In this document: piece by piece, positions 37,501-50,300 of the stretch | Numbering within the stretch: position 1 is the stretch's first letter | Layout of the letters: every line of letters starts with the position of its first letter | Source of the DNA: Centroberyx gerrardi | Taxonomy: Eukaryota > Chordata > Actinopteri > Beryciformes > Berycidae | Direction of reading: 5' to 3' | DNA: 64,000 bases | Assembly: GCF_048128805.1 (NCBI RefSeq) | Contig: NC_135998.1 | Coordinates: 22,743,063 to 22,807,062 of the forward strand | Translations under genes and position numbers: made by a program | Notes under the pieces: generated by a model | Database searches by the model: none | What the model saw: the letters and a program-made list of their open reading frames with translations, nothing else | What the model was told of the DNA's origin: nothing

Positions 37501-38870
37501 GTAAAAACTTGAAAAATAAGTGCTGAGATTGCTGTTCCCACTTTTTGCATTACTAATACATTTCCTGTGTTAGAAAGTAGCCTAGTTGTGGTTTGAAAGA
37601 CGTACCCTTGCATATCAACTTTTCAGTAACTAAGAAAAACCGCCTTGTTCCAGATTGACCACCATGCATTTTTGAGTTTATCCCACTGGGTTTGAAAGGG
37701 TTTCATCAGCCCAAGGTATCATAGAATTTTCTCAACCCATAGAAGACCATGTAATCCTTCAGTTGAGGTTAAATATGAAAATCACCAAAATTGGAATTAC
37801 GAGATTTTCACACAACCTCATCTTGGATGCCTGGGTTAGTGTATGGGTCTCGACTTAGGTTTATTTGTTATGTGGATGACAGCCTGGTCTCAACTTGATT
37901 ACTCAATTTTGCTGAGGGAGTTTACATGTCAAAGTTCAAGTTGTAGTTCTTTGTTCCCTCGCTGCCAAGTCGACATTAAATTAATCCCTCTGCCAATTCT
38001 GATAATTATTCCCTGTGCCTGGTCAACTGCATGTGAATCATTTGATGAAACGGATGACTTCTGTGTTGCTCCTGTAACCAGCAAATTAGCATTTTAATTG
38101 TCCTTCATGTCTCTATTCTGTTCTGTCTTTGATTTTGACAACTAGGTTGTACTCATACTCATGTGTCTTCAGTCTAGAGAGGACACTGGTAGAACTTCAG
38201 TGTGAGCCTGTGTGCAGAGAAAGCGTTGCATGAGACAGACGTGTGTATGCATGCTGTGTCAGGCCCTGTGCTCCTTTTGTATCCAGCTTGCTCTGCACTC
38301 TCTGAACTACAGTCTTCTGTCGGCACATACAGGATGTCTGGGATGTCCCTGACGCATAGCAGACTCTCAGCAGGCAAATATAATGACTGCTCCCCCCTGT
38401 GCTGCCAATCTGGCAACCTACACACTTGGCCTCAAAATAGCTGACTGGGATGCAATTATGAAAGGCATCATAAAGATAATCTCCTAATTGTACTAACCAA
38501 GTTGGAGTTCAGCATGTAACGGTTTATGAGATTTATTCATTTGGGACATTGCCTAAGCCTAGAAATATCTGTGTGTGATACTGTGTGTTTCTCTCTGGCC
38601 TAGTGTATTTTTTAATTATAAACAGAGTGATTCTGTACATTTTTATAATGCCATCATTAATACGCTGGGAGATAGAGTGTAACACACTCTATCATTAAAT
38701 AAACTATTCTGTTTCTGTCACAATATCAGAAACACTCAAGTTATCACTCAAGAAGGTTAAACTAAGTTTCCCTTTAATTTTACAACATGAGATATGAAAT
38801 TAACAAGAAGGGGGATGTCCTGCTACTTGGGCATTAAATGGTGATATTAATATAGTGTCCACTGCAGTTG
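34561..38870 (+). other. Probable lrrc8a 5' intron
   Basis: AT-rich sequence without recognised repeats or coding exons, apart from the small frame at 36,383. It probably belongs to the first intron of lrrc8a. Confidence 0.35.
36383..36568 (+). CDS. Unrecognised 61-codon frame in good Kozak context
   Basis: The ATG lies in ccaaccATGG, close to an ideal Kozak site, 17 bases after an acceptor-like ttcattttag. The peptide begins MASVWCGESDQVTLDQLRR and ends EAFDALRL. I do not recognise the family. It could be an upstream ORF in an alternative lrrc8a 5' exon, or chance. No clear donor follows. Confidence 0.15.
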   Translation: MASVWCGESDQVTLDQLRRNPGLKFWRDGVGGLAVQCLDKTGGLQSVFFIPVKEAFDALRL

Positions 38871-38873
38871 GTC

Positions 38874-39334
38874 AAGCTAGTCTTTTGTGTCCATAAAGAA
38901 GAGGTTCTGAAGTAAAAATAATATAAAATTTGGAAATGTATTTTTTTCCTTAATTAAAACAAAATTAGGGCAAATGTGACAAAACAAGCACAGATCCTGT
39001 GCAGACCCATGGCGCGCCCTCTAAAGCCATCTGACGAAGCGCAGGATCCTGCAAACCGTCCATGAGTGAATGACCTGACTTTGCCACTTTCTGCCCCCAG
39101 CCGTGAATTTCATGAGAGGAACAGTTCTTAATTCAATGTACAGGACCTCTGCACTACTATGAATGTATTGGTTTGTCACACATTGTCAATGTAGTGTATT
39201 TTTGACCCTCGAAAACATATATTTTTTGTCATATTTGCCCTAATTTGTTTTAATTAAGGAAAAAGATACATTTCCAATTTTTATATTATTCTTTACTTCA
39301 GAACCTCTTCTTTATGGACACAAAAGACTAGCTT
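38874..39334. mobile_element. Fold-back element with 107-bp inverted repeats
   Basis: 38874-38980 and 39228-39334 are inverted copies of equal length that differ at only a few positions. The outer end reads AAGCTAGTCTTTTGTGTCC and the inner end TTAGGGCAAATRTGAC. The 247-bp centre has no coding frame. The arrangement suggests a MITE or fold-back transposon. A target duplication was not recognised. Confidence 0.75.
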
Positions 39335-40370
39335 CCTACCATGTGTCACACAGTTGGTTTTTGACCTTTGAAAACATGTCAAATTTGACAATTTCATTCT
39401 GGAGTCATATTCACAGGCCATTATCTCAGAGAATAAACCACCCAGGTCCTTGCAAATGCATAGCCACCAAGATATTTTTATTTTAAACCAGAAAGTAAAA
39501 GGATATTGAGGTATCTTTGATAGATTTGGAGTGATTAACATTTAAACTCTTAAAAAAACACTTGTGATTTTTTTGTTTTTCATTTTTCAGCTACTGCCAT
39601 AGGCACACATCACAAAATCAAGTGCTGAAACTGCCAGAATCTTGTAGTCTACCTACAAGTCTCTCTGTAAAAGAAAAATAGTGGAGTTGCTACCTTTCTC
39701 AGTGTCGCTTTTAGACCCCTAAACTTGCTCCAAATCATAGGCGAAAATTATCATTTTGACCCTCACCGCTTTCCTCATCATTTATGTATATCTTCCACCA
39801 GGAGAAAAATTATCAAAATCAAAAGTTGGAGCCGCCAAGCTCTGGTTGAGTTCACACGGAATGACCCAAATATACTTTTCAGCTCCACAATACATAGTGT
39901 GGTTTGCAGTGTTATAATGCTACGTGCCTAATGGATTGTTTAGATCCTTTGGTAAATGTTTTTTATATGATTGATTTTTTGTGTATAGAACATAGTGGTT
40001 GTAAGGCTGACTCATAAAATTACAAAGAAACTGGTTATGTACCGAGGTGGTTTGTGGTAAAACACCCTGGAGCCCAACAAAACAACCACACACAGAATTA
40101 GATGTGTATGTTGTGATAGGTGTTAGTGAGTTTGTATGCACAAGGGGATAAATGAATCAAATCAAAAAATGTAAGCAAAGACTCTGTGAGATAATGTTCA
40201 GAGTCCGACACACAGAAGGCTCCCCCAGTACTGAATAATATGTTAATAGTACAAGATTTACCCCAAAAATGTCCATTGTCTATAATAAAAAACATTTTCT
40301 ATAGTTTTATGAATTTGACACGGCACCTACTAACTGTATTTTGTTTCTCTGTCTTTCAAGATAAACCATC

Positions 40371-43300
40371 ATGATTCCCATCACAGAGCTCCGGTACTTT
40401 GCTGACACCCAGCCAGCGTACCGCATCCTGAAGCCATGGTGGGACGTTTTCACAGACTACATCTCAATCGTCATGCTGATGATTGCTGTGTTCGGTGGTA
40501 CACTGCAGGTCACACAGGACAAGATGATCTGCCTGCCTTGCAAGTGGGTGGTCAACAGGACCTGTGAGACCATCCCTGTCCCTAATGTGACCATCCCCTA
40601 TGCGCCGGAACCTAAAGGCATTCAGTATGATCTCGACCGCCACCAGTATAACTATGTTGATGCCGTCTGCTATGAGAACAAACTACACTGGTTTGCCAAA
40701 TATTTTCCCTATCTGGTGCTACTCCACACTCTTATCTTCCTGGCCTGCAGCAACTTCTGGTTCAAGTTCCCCCGGACAAGCTCTAAACTGGAGCACTTTG
40801 TCTCCATCCTCCTGAAGTGCTTTGACTCCCCGTGGACAACAAGGGCTTTGTCTGAGACCGTGGTGGAGGAGAGTGACCCTAAGCCTCTGGGGAAAATGAA
40901 TGGTTCGATGGACAAGAAGGCCTCATGTGTGAGTGAGGACGTTGAGGCTAGCGTTCCCATGCTCCAGCGAACAAAGTCCAGAATTGAACAAGGAATTGTA
41001 GATCGTTCTGAAACTGGGGTTCTAGACAAAAAGGAAGGAGAGCAGGCCAAGGCCCTTTTTGAGAAAGTGAAGAAGTTCAGGATCCACGTAGAGGAGGGTG
41101 ACATAGTCTACCGGCTTTACATACGTCAGACCATCATCAAAGTAATAAAGTTTATATTGATAATTTGCTACACGGCCTACTATGTACGCTACATCAAGTT
41201 CAGTGTGGTGTGCACAGTGGATATTGAGAAGCTAACTGGGTACAGCATGTACCACTGTGCTCACCCCTTAGCAACTCTGTTCAAGATTTTAGCCTGTTTC
41301 TACATCAGCTTGGTGGTGGTTTATGGTCTTATCTGCATGTACACTCTTTGTTGGATGCTCAGTCGCTCCCTCAAACGTTACTCCTTTGAATCAATCCGTG
41401 AAGAAAGCAGCTACAGTGACATCCCTGATGTGAAGAACGACTTTGCCTTCATGCTGCACATGATTGATCAGTATGACCCTCTCTACTCCAAGCGCTTTGC
41501 TGTGTTTCTTTCAGAGGTGAGTGAGAACAAGCTGAGGCAGCTGAACCTGAACAATGAGTGGACGCTGGAGAAGCTGAGGCAGCGTATCACCAAGAACTCC
41601 CAGGAGAAGCTGGAGCTGCATCTGTTCATGCTCAGTGGGATCCCAGATACAGTATTTGATCTATTAGAGCTGGAAGTGCTCAAGCTGGAGCTTATCCCTG
41701 ATGTAACCATCCCTCCCATCATTGCCCAGCTGGCCAGCCTGAGGGAGATGTGGCTCTATCACACACCAGCCAAAATTGAGGCTCCAGCTCTGGCTTTCCT
41801 GAGGGAGAACCTCAAGTCCCTCCACATCAAGTTCACTGACATCAAGGAGATCCCTCTGTGGATCTACAGCCTGAAGAACCTCAGTGAGCTGCACCTAACT
41901 GGGAACCTGAGTGCTGAGAACAACCGTTACATTGTCATCGATGGTCTTCGGGAACTCAAAAGGCTCAAAGTGCTTCGTCTGAAGAGCAACCTGACCAAGC
42001 TGCCTCAGGTGGTGACTGATGTGGGTGTCCACCTCCAGAAGCTCTCCATCAATAATGAGGGTACAAAGCTGATGGTGCTCAACAGTCTTAAGAAAATGGT
42101 GAACCTAACAGAGCTGGAGCTTGTCCGTTGTGACCTTGAGCGCATACCACACTCCATCTTTAGTTTGCACAACCTGCAGGAGATTGACCTGAAGGACAAC
42201 AATCTCAAGACAATAGAGGAGATCATCAGCTTCCAGCACCTGCACCGGCTGGTGTGCCTGAAGCTGTGGTACAACCAGATTGCCTATATCCCCATTCAGA
42301 TCGGCACCCTTACCAACCTGGAAAGGCTGTATCTAAACAGAAACAAGATAGAGAAAATCCCCAGCCAACTCTTCTTCTGCCGCAAGCTGCGCTTCTTGGA
42401 CCTGAGTCACAACAACCTGACCAGCATCCATGCTGATGTGGGCTTCCTCCAGAACCTGCAGTACTTTGCTGTGACAGCAAACAGGGTGAGATGGGATATC
42501 TGTTTCTCTTTACTTTTCCCAGTGCATGTGTGTATGTGCATGTAGCAACGCATTATGTAATAGCACCGCATTATGTAATAACACGACAAAATGTAATACA
42601 TTTTCACTTCATTATGTAATAACACCCGCATTTTGTAATAATCTGCCGCATTTTGTAATACACAGCTTGAACGCAATATGTAATAAATTTCCCCGCATTT
42701 TGTAATAAATTATTACATACTGCGGTGGTTATTACAAAATGCGGGAGTTGCACTTTTTTTATGATGAAAATGTAATAATACAGTGCATTATGTAATAACC
42801 AACCAAAATGGATGTCTTCATCTGTACACGTTATATTTTTAACAATTAAGCTAAATTAAACTTCCCAAATATTAAATTAGACCGGCGTTATAGTTGACTC
42901 TGATCTTAGTCTAAATAGCCACATAAAAGCAGTAACAAGATCAGCTTTTTATCATCTTACAAATACAGCCAAACTCAGGGACTTCATGTCAAAAGCCGAC
43001 CTGGAAAAACTCATTCACGTTTTTATTTCTAGCAGACTACTGCAATGGTCTTTTGACAGAGCTCCCCAAAAAGACCATCAAAAAGCTTCAGCTTATTCAA
43101 AATGCAGCTGCTAGAGTTCTTACAGGGACCAAAAGGTCAGACCACATCACCCCGATTCTTAAGTCACTACACTGGCTTCCTGTCAGCCACAGAATTTAAT
43201 ATAAGGCAATGCTGCTTGTTTATAAATCAATACATGGAGTGGGACCAAATACATTACAGACATGTTTAAGGAGTACACTCCTGCCAGGCCTCTCAGGTCA

Positions 43301-45583
43301 AGTGGGAGTGGGCTGCTAGTAGTGCCCAGTGCCAGGGCTAAACTTGGTGAAGCAACCTTTAGTCACTATGCTGCGCATCTCTGAAACAGACTCCCTGTCG
43401 ATCTTAAAAGCAGCCTAATCCTCGAAACTTTTGAATCAGAACTGACTGTGTGTCAGGCTGTGTATTACAAAATGCGGCAGATTATTACAAAATGCGGGTG
43501 TTATTACATAATGAAGTGAAAATGTATTACATTTTGTCGAGTTATTACATAATGCGGTGTTATTACATAATGCGTTGTTACAGTGCATCTTGGTGAAAGT
43601 TTATTTGATTTCCTATGTACATAGCAAGATTCACTGGCTCCCTCCCCCCTTTCTTCCTCTCTCAACCCCCTATCTCTCTTTCATGTTTGAATAGGCTCAA
43701 AGGCCAGATAGGGTAATCAGAAGGTCAGACTTATCATGATTATACTGAGATGTTAGTGGGCAGGTTGGGAATTATGGCTTTAAAGATAAGCACATGACTG
43801 AGGCTTGGACAGTTTTGCAGTTATGTATTGTGAACTGAGATATCTCTCAATATTAATAGTCTGGAATTTGATGTTGCTCTCCAGCTATTCAACAGCTATT
43901 AAAATTTTACAAATTTTACAAATTTAATAGCTGTAATAGCTGGGACCTGAGTGAAAACCCTGGATTCTGGCTATTAAAATGTCCTAATTCATTGACAGTA
44001 GCCAACCTTTTCCTGGGGGTCTTTTTGTTAGGGAATTTCAGATGACTAAAATAAAAAGCATTGAATCAGTGGCATGTTGTAAAAGCAATCCTACTCTGTA
44101 CACAGCAGTCAAATTATGGTAAGTGCCATCAAACCTTTAGATAAAAGAGCTCCTCTTTCTGGAATGAAGCACAGATTTTTACAGCTAGTCCATTTATTAT
44201 GAACTAGGCTGATAAATAGAAACCATTAGGAACTTCTAAGCATAATTATAGTATAGAAGACTATAGTTTTCCTAAACCGCTCCATCATTCTTTGAGCATG
44301 ATGTGCTCCTTACCCTGTTTACACTGTAACTCCACTTCTCCAGCCCCTCCCCTTTAAAAGAGCAGATGGCTGATCACATGTTCCAGTCTCCTGTAGACTT
44401 CTGAGAACATTGTTTTCCAATAAACCCTAAAGTGGGAAGAAGACGACTGCAATACATTTGAACCCAAGGGACGTCCTTTATTTAGAATGTTACTTGCTTT
44501 AGTTGCTTATATCATTAAATTATGAAGACTTTAAGTGCCATGTGGTTATTACTGCCATTTCATTCATGGGAGACTGAGATGTGTCCCTTTAATTCCATTT
44601 GGCTTATGGTGATGAGGATGCTGCCTCTCTCTTAGTTTTACCTTCAATTAAAACAGTTTATACAATTTATCTATGTAGGAATTTGATTCACAGGAAGATG
44701 CAGTTTGTCGACTCGTGATGAATTAAGAAAAACAACATGCTCCTGAAAGTGCTGTTTTGAACATGAAAGCGTGTGTACAGGATCATATGTTTTCAGTAAG
44801 GGATACTATTATTGTCGTTTTACTGTGGCTGTTTGTGTGGTTGCACACTGAAAATAGGTTCCAGCAGGTTTGTATGCAGCTGAAAATAGCTGCATTTATT
44901 GGGACCCTTCTTGTGTTTTCTGTTTTTCAAAGCCTTTCTTGCCCTTATCCTCTTTACACCATTAGCACATTATTAGCTCTAATGAGTTGTGTAATTTGTG
45001 AATGTCGTGTCCAGGTTGGTGTTAAATAGGACCTCATCTTATTCTCTGGATACCATTGAACTGGAGTTACTGAAAATAATTCCTGCTACAGCTTTGATTT
45101 TTAGAGATTGGGCAAGTGGAATTACAATGCAAGTACCTACAATTCCACTTGTCCATGGAACAATGCTTAAACCATTTTAAGTTTATGCTCCCTTGTTATT
45201 ATACTAACTATGGTGTGTGAATTAAAAAATCAACAACTGAAACCACTCTATTCACTAGTTACTTATACCCATGATGTGTAATCTGTCTCCCATCCACTCT
45301 TCTTCAGATCGAGACCTTGCCCCCAGAGCTGTTCCAATGTAAGAAGCTGCGTACTCTGAACCTGGGGAACAACTGTCTGCAGACTTTGCCATCGCGCTTT
45401 GGAGAACTAACTGGGTTGACCCAGCTGGAGCTGAGGGGGAACCGTCTGGAGTGTCTCCCAGTGGAGCTTGGTGAGTGTCGGCTGTTGAAGAGGAGCGGGC
45501 TAGTGGTGGAGGAGGACCTGTTCAACACGCTGCCATCTGAAGTCAAAGAGCAGCTATGGAGGGCTGATAAGGAGCAAGTTTGA
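40371..45583 (+). CDS. lrrc8a: Volume-regulated anion channel subunit LRRC8A (SWELL1), 2 coding exons
   Basis: Obligatory subunit of the plasma-membrane VRAC channel, releasing chloride and osmolytes on swelling. Coding exons 40371-42485 and 45308-45583 give 796 residues, against about 810 in human. The start [20 protein letters not shown] is the invariant family N-terminus. Four membrane segments are visible (about 23-47, 105-125, 245-265, 300-325), then 15 or more leucine-rich repeats to the C-terminus [10 protein letters not shown]90 in [10 protein letters not shown] corresponds to the pore-constricting Arg103 of human. The first extracellular loop is about 13 residues shorter than in human but keeps its Cys residues and has N-glycosylation sequons NRT and NVT. 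The LRR domain is split by an intron after TANR, 2.8 kb long and carrying an inverted-repeat element. Confidence 0.97.
42541..43582. mobile_element. DNA transposon with 126-bp terminal inverted repeats in the lrrc8a intron
   Basis: 42541-42666 and 43457-43582 are inverted copies of exactly 126 bp with three mismatches by eye. The outer end reads TGTARCAACGCATTATG. Direct repeats GTGCA flank it at 42536-42540 and 43583-43587, a likely 5-bp target duplication. The repeats are built from the recurring unit GCATTNTGTAATA, which also forms an inner hairpin at about 42693-42745. The superfamily is not identified. The centre holds a LINE 3' fragment. The element starts 55 bp after the lrrc8a splice donor. 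Confidence 0.85.
42880..43445 (+). mobile_element. L2-like LINE fragment nested within the inverted-repeat element
   Basis: Conceptual reading gives [40 protein letters not shown] and HVFISSRL, and after a frame change the block around [17 protein letters not shown]. These are the C-terminal reverse-transcriptase blocks of L2-clade LINEs, as also seen in the intact element at 56.2-56.6 kb. It is a truncated copy with at least two frame changes. It ends about 12 bp before the right inverted repeat. Confidence 0.75.
43583..45307 (+). other. Remainder of the lrrc8a intron
   Basis: AT-rich intronic sequence ending in the acceptor tcttcag at 45301-45307. Nothing further recognised. Confidence 0.6.
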
Positions 45584-45775
45584 GTCAAACCTCAGTGGAG
45601 AGCTGCAGAAAGTGAGAAGTTTAATTGGAGAAAGAGGCAAGGAGAGATTCGGGGGAAAGTTGATGATAATAGGGGAGGAGAACTCAAGAGATTTACAGCA
45701 ATGGTCCATGTGGGCTCAGAAAAGTGATGGTTGATTGATTGGTGTCCGGGGCTTTCCTGGCTGGACCTATTAAAG

Positions 45776-47356
45776 CACACGTGTCAATCTCAAGACCCGC
45801 AGGCCGGCCCACCAAGAATTTTGATCCGCCTGAAGATGAATCTGGGTTGTCAGTTCACTCTGGCCAGCCTAGCTGAAGATGCACTTGGTGGGAATACAAG
45901 TCCCATTTGCCACACAGCGTGCTCTTGCACGCTGTGTGGACGTAGCCCTCACCCCCTCCAACACACTTTCAAAACGCAGCCTCATTACCCATTGCTCACT
46001 GGCACCTAGCTAACAAGCTAACTGTCTAGTTCAAAATGGCTTCAAAAAAAAAAATGTTGCTGCTGAAGGCAGACAACCGACTGCTTCTTAGATGAGTGTA
46101 AAGAATCTCACATTCGCCATGAGGAAAAGTGCTACGCAGATTTTACGAGATGCGTGAGGAAACCACCAGTTTCATGGCCACCAAGGAGAAACAGAAAATT
46201 TGGCTATGAAAGGTGGTTATGTAATGTAGCTTTTCTGTGTGACAAACAGGAGATGTCGAATATGCATGCCACAGTGGATCCCTGCTTAACAAAACCTGTT
46301 TGTAAGAGAGCCAGATGCAACAGAAAAACTGCAGATGATTCAGCCTTGTCAGTGACTGGCAAACGTGCTTACTACCACTACATTCATTACAGTGGGATAT
46401 GCGCACAAATTTGCCTGACCTTCCTCTGGCCTTGAGACTCAGAAATGTAGTTTTGAAATTTTTACAAATCAATTTGCAGTTGCTGTGGAGTGTGTCCCAG
46501 AATACCATATATTAGTGAATGGATTATAGTGCAACTGACAGCCAAATTTCTTGAGGGGAGAGAGTTTGGCCCTTTCATTTTCTTCAGGCTGCCTGTATGC
46601 TTAGCATGCCCGGAAGCATCTTTTTGTGTGAACAAATGTGCTCTATGATGAAGATCAACAAATGATCCTACAGGACCTGCCTAACAAACTCTTTCTCTCC
46701 ATTCTCAACGTGGCCACAGCTCAGGACTTTACTCAGAAGATTGATGAACTTGTGTCAAAGAAAGGTATAAAACATCCGGTGGGAACTAATGGGTTAGAGA
46801 GTAATCTCTACAGGCCAATGTCTAAATACCATGCAGTCATTGATTTGTAACTTAGGCCTGTGTGACAGGCTGTTTGTTAGTTGTATGGGAGCTGTGGAAA
46901 CATGGTCAAGAAATGCACCATTTTTATTTGCCACACAACCACTGATGTGTCTTATTTAGGGCATGTGAAACAGGCTATATGTTAAATGGGGCCTGTAGAA
47001 ACAAGATCAAGTTGTTTTGATCGAATTTGCTCGACTAAATGCTACATACACTCCTTGGTGTCATGAGTTGGTTCATCTTAAAGGTTAAACATGATTATGT
47101 TTAACCAAAATTAATGATTTTGCATGACTGAATGCCATACAGGCTACACAGTCATTGATGTCTTGATTGTGTTATTTAGGGACTCATTTTAAGCTTCTTG
47201 TATATTAGTATTATATATGGAATATTTAGGAATATGGTTAAAGTTCAGTAGTTTACTTTGTTCAGTTGAAGGCTAATATATAAACAAATGTTGCTTCATC
47301 GACATGATTCTAATTTCACAATGTGGCCCATACTGAGACTGAGTTTGACATCCCTG
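45776..47356 (+). mobile_element. hAT (Charlie-like) transposon relic with perfect 8-bp target duplication
   Basis: The direct repeat TATTAAAG lies at 45768-45775 and again at 47357-47364. The ends are CACACGTGTCAATCTCAAG and, reversed, CAGGGATGTCAAACTCAGT, the familiar hAT end type. Internal text has transposase-like pieces: aatggcttcaaaaa start-like text near 46,035, GYERWLCNVAFLCDKQEM near 46,200, and DLPNKLFLSILNVATAQDFT near 46,680. The frames are short and broken, so it is inactive. It lies about 190 bp after the lrrc8a stop, so it may be transcribed in that 3' UTR. Confidence 0.85.
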
Positions 47357-47364
47357 TATTAAAG

Positions 47365-50300
47365 CCACAGGGACACAGACATTCAGAAACTTACTTGCCA
47401 GTTATATGCCACACTTTTTCCTTTGTCTTCATTTAAGTAAAAGATATGCAAACCTTGCACAATTCTGATCATAATACAGAAGAGCGAGCACTATTGAAAC
47501 ACGCAAGAATCAAGGCACTTTTTTTATGCGCAATCGAATTATGTGAGACCATAAAGGACTATTACCTATATGGCGCCTCCAAGTGGATGAACTCCTGCAA
47601 GTGCAAGACAGGAGTGTCTTCACTAGCTGCCAAGTATTGCCACTGTTGGAAATTCTGCAGTCTCCAAGACAGAAATGTTGGTGTTAGCGACTCAAGTGCC
47701 CAGCTGTTTGTATGCTAGCTCTCATAGCCGTCATCCACAGTTTACTTCAGAGTAAACTGGACATTTACCAGCACTCTGTTTATTCATTCAAGAGCAAGAG
47801 GAGGACACACAGGAACTTACTGAGTGAAGGAAACTTTAGCTTTGGTCGTACCACACAAAAGAGACATTTATTCGCCTAGAGAGTTTGCAGGATATTTGAT
47901 TTCCAGATATACAGTCCAAATTAGTGCAATGTGCTCTTTCTGCTTGAAACGCTTTTGTTGTTAATACCTTGGATTTAATAGCGTCATTTGGAGTAAACTT
48001 GCTATTTGTACTCCAGCCAGGCATCTCTTGTTACTAATATGGCCTTACCTTTTACAAGCTGTATGTCCTGTTAATGATTGCAAACATCACATTCATGACT
48101 TGTTTTTTTGTTTTTTTTCATGTGCTGTAAAATGTATAGCTCAAATGTTTAACATCTTTCTTTCATGCATACCAGTGGTATGGCATGTGGTCTTATTGTT
48201 ACCAGCTGTTTCTTTTTTGATTTTAGTTTCTAAGAGAGTTAAGGGAAGTCTCACTAAAATGAGACAATTGCACCTTTGTTCACAATGAATTTTGAGGCCT
48301 TGGCTATATCCAAATGCCCTTCTAGGGGTTACCAATGAAGTGCTCCCACCTGGTCTTTCAGTACTGTCTGAAAAGAGCCTCATTCTTGGAAGCGTTAAAG
48401 ACTTGCCGCCTGTTCTGAAGTCAGGAGCAATGGTCACTGAGAAAAAAAGGAATGGAAAGAAACGGACAACCTCAGAGAAAAGCCTTAATGGCAGAAACCC
48501 ACTGGAAAGTTTTTCCAGCGTGTGCACATTTTGAAATGCACCAATTGTTTTCAATGGCCCAATGCACACTAAAAGGGTCAAGTGGCATGTTAAACCACCT
48601 TGGCATGTCTGCTCTGAATGTGGTTAGGGTTCTGGAGCATCAAGCAAGGACCAAAACATGTTTTTCATGAGGTTCTGGAGGTAGAGTGACCATTGACCTA
48701 TTATAGGCAAACAGATGACTGCAAATTAGGCGAGTAATTCAGTTAGTTACACACAAATGTGCAGATGTGTGGTCAAAACAGGAACACATTGTAGTATAGT
48801 CTAGAAGCCAGTCTACAAATACAAGAACAGGCCATGGGACATTTTTTATGTCGCTGCAAAGAAAATCTGATATAGTAACATTACCCATTGTAGTGGTGCA
48901 ATGCAGTTGCCAGTGCTGCTGATGCTTCAAATCTCCTGCCTGCAGTGCACCACAGAAGTGTCAAAATTAGGAGCTTCAAATGATGCACGTCAATTATTGT
49001 ATCCAGTGTGTTTGGGCCTTAACTCGCTGGTCGAGTCATTAGCGGTTGGATAGTCAGACAGACATGATGAAATGTTCTCTCTCATCCAGTTTTTTTTTTG
49101 CTTATGGAGCATTAAGAACAAGTGCTGACCTACATCTAACCCTAACCCATACTTGGTTGTAGTTTTAGTTGATATTACAGTTAATTTTGAGTGCCATAGA
49201 AATTTATCTCAGGGTGTCACTGGGAGCTCATTCACAGCTTTAAATGTGCAGAATCGGTGAGTTTGTTAAAGTGGCCTATGGGCAGAATGTTGTTTCCAGA
49301 AGTTCTTTTTGAACACTTATCGTGCAGCCTTAGTATTGAATCGCGACCTCTATCTGGCTTTTTTCAGCTTTGGTGATTATGTTTACTTCTGCATTATGAA
49401 ACAGCATCTGATCCCTGAAAAAAAAAAGTGTAGCCTAATTACCCACTTGTTTCTGGGTCGCATTTTGTTTTCATTTTGCTCCCTTATTACAGACCCACTA
49501 AAACTTTGATTTATATCCAGGAGTGTTTTGGTCAGGAATCGCCTCCTTTCTTTATCTGACCTTCAGAACTACAACAATAGCCATTGCAGTCCTTCGTAGT
49601 CACTTCCCTTTTAGTCATGAGATGACGGACAGAGCTCTTCACTTCGGAGCACATTTAATGCCTAACCCCACCCCCTTCCTGCTTGTCAGCGCCAGTGAAA
49701 CCGGTGAGGGTCAGAGATGAGGTCAGCCAACTGTTTTCATTGCAACTGGGAAGTTTTAGTGACTGTTTTTTTTTTTTTTGTTGAATGCCTTTCGGTTACA
49801 TGGAAAATATGTGCTAGTACTTTAAGTTGTGTCATATCAGAAGCAGCCCATTCACATGGAAATTGATTTAACCTCATCAATAACATACAATTGAAAGCTA
49901 TTTGTCATTCACTGCCCCCAAGTTTTGCTTTTTTCCCCCCTCTCTCTTCTGTATTTATGTTAACAGATGAACTATCAGAAATGGTCTACTGTGTATGTTA
50001 TGTATGCCTTACAGTAGTATAGTTGTGTGGAGCCACATGGTTGCCCATTTTATTCTTACCCAGAACCAACTGGTTTGGATCAACATGGGCTCATACAGCA
50101 GGCAGATGTGTTGCTGAATTACCAGATATACTGTATGTTGGTTGATGAGTGGACAGAGCTCCTGTCCAACAGACAGGATTACACAACTGAACTGAACACT
50201 TGACAATCTAATTTAAATGGAGGGGAGCTCACCCTCCAGTGTGGGCATTTGTGTAACAGTACACATCATGACCATTGATTTATACTTAATTTAAAAAAAA

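Noticed and set aside
48292-48534. 80-codon Ser/Lys-rich frame (SLILGSVKDLPPVLKSG)
   Set aside because: No recognised family, no Kozak support and no splice partners; frames of this length are expected by chance in 7 kb of non-coding DNA.
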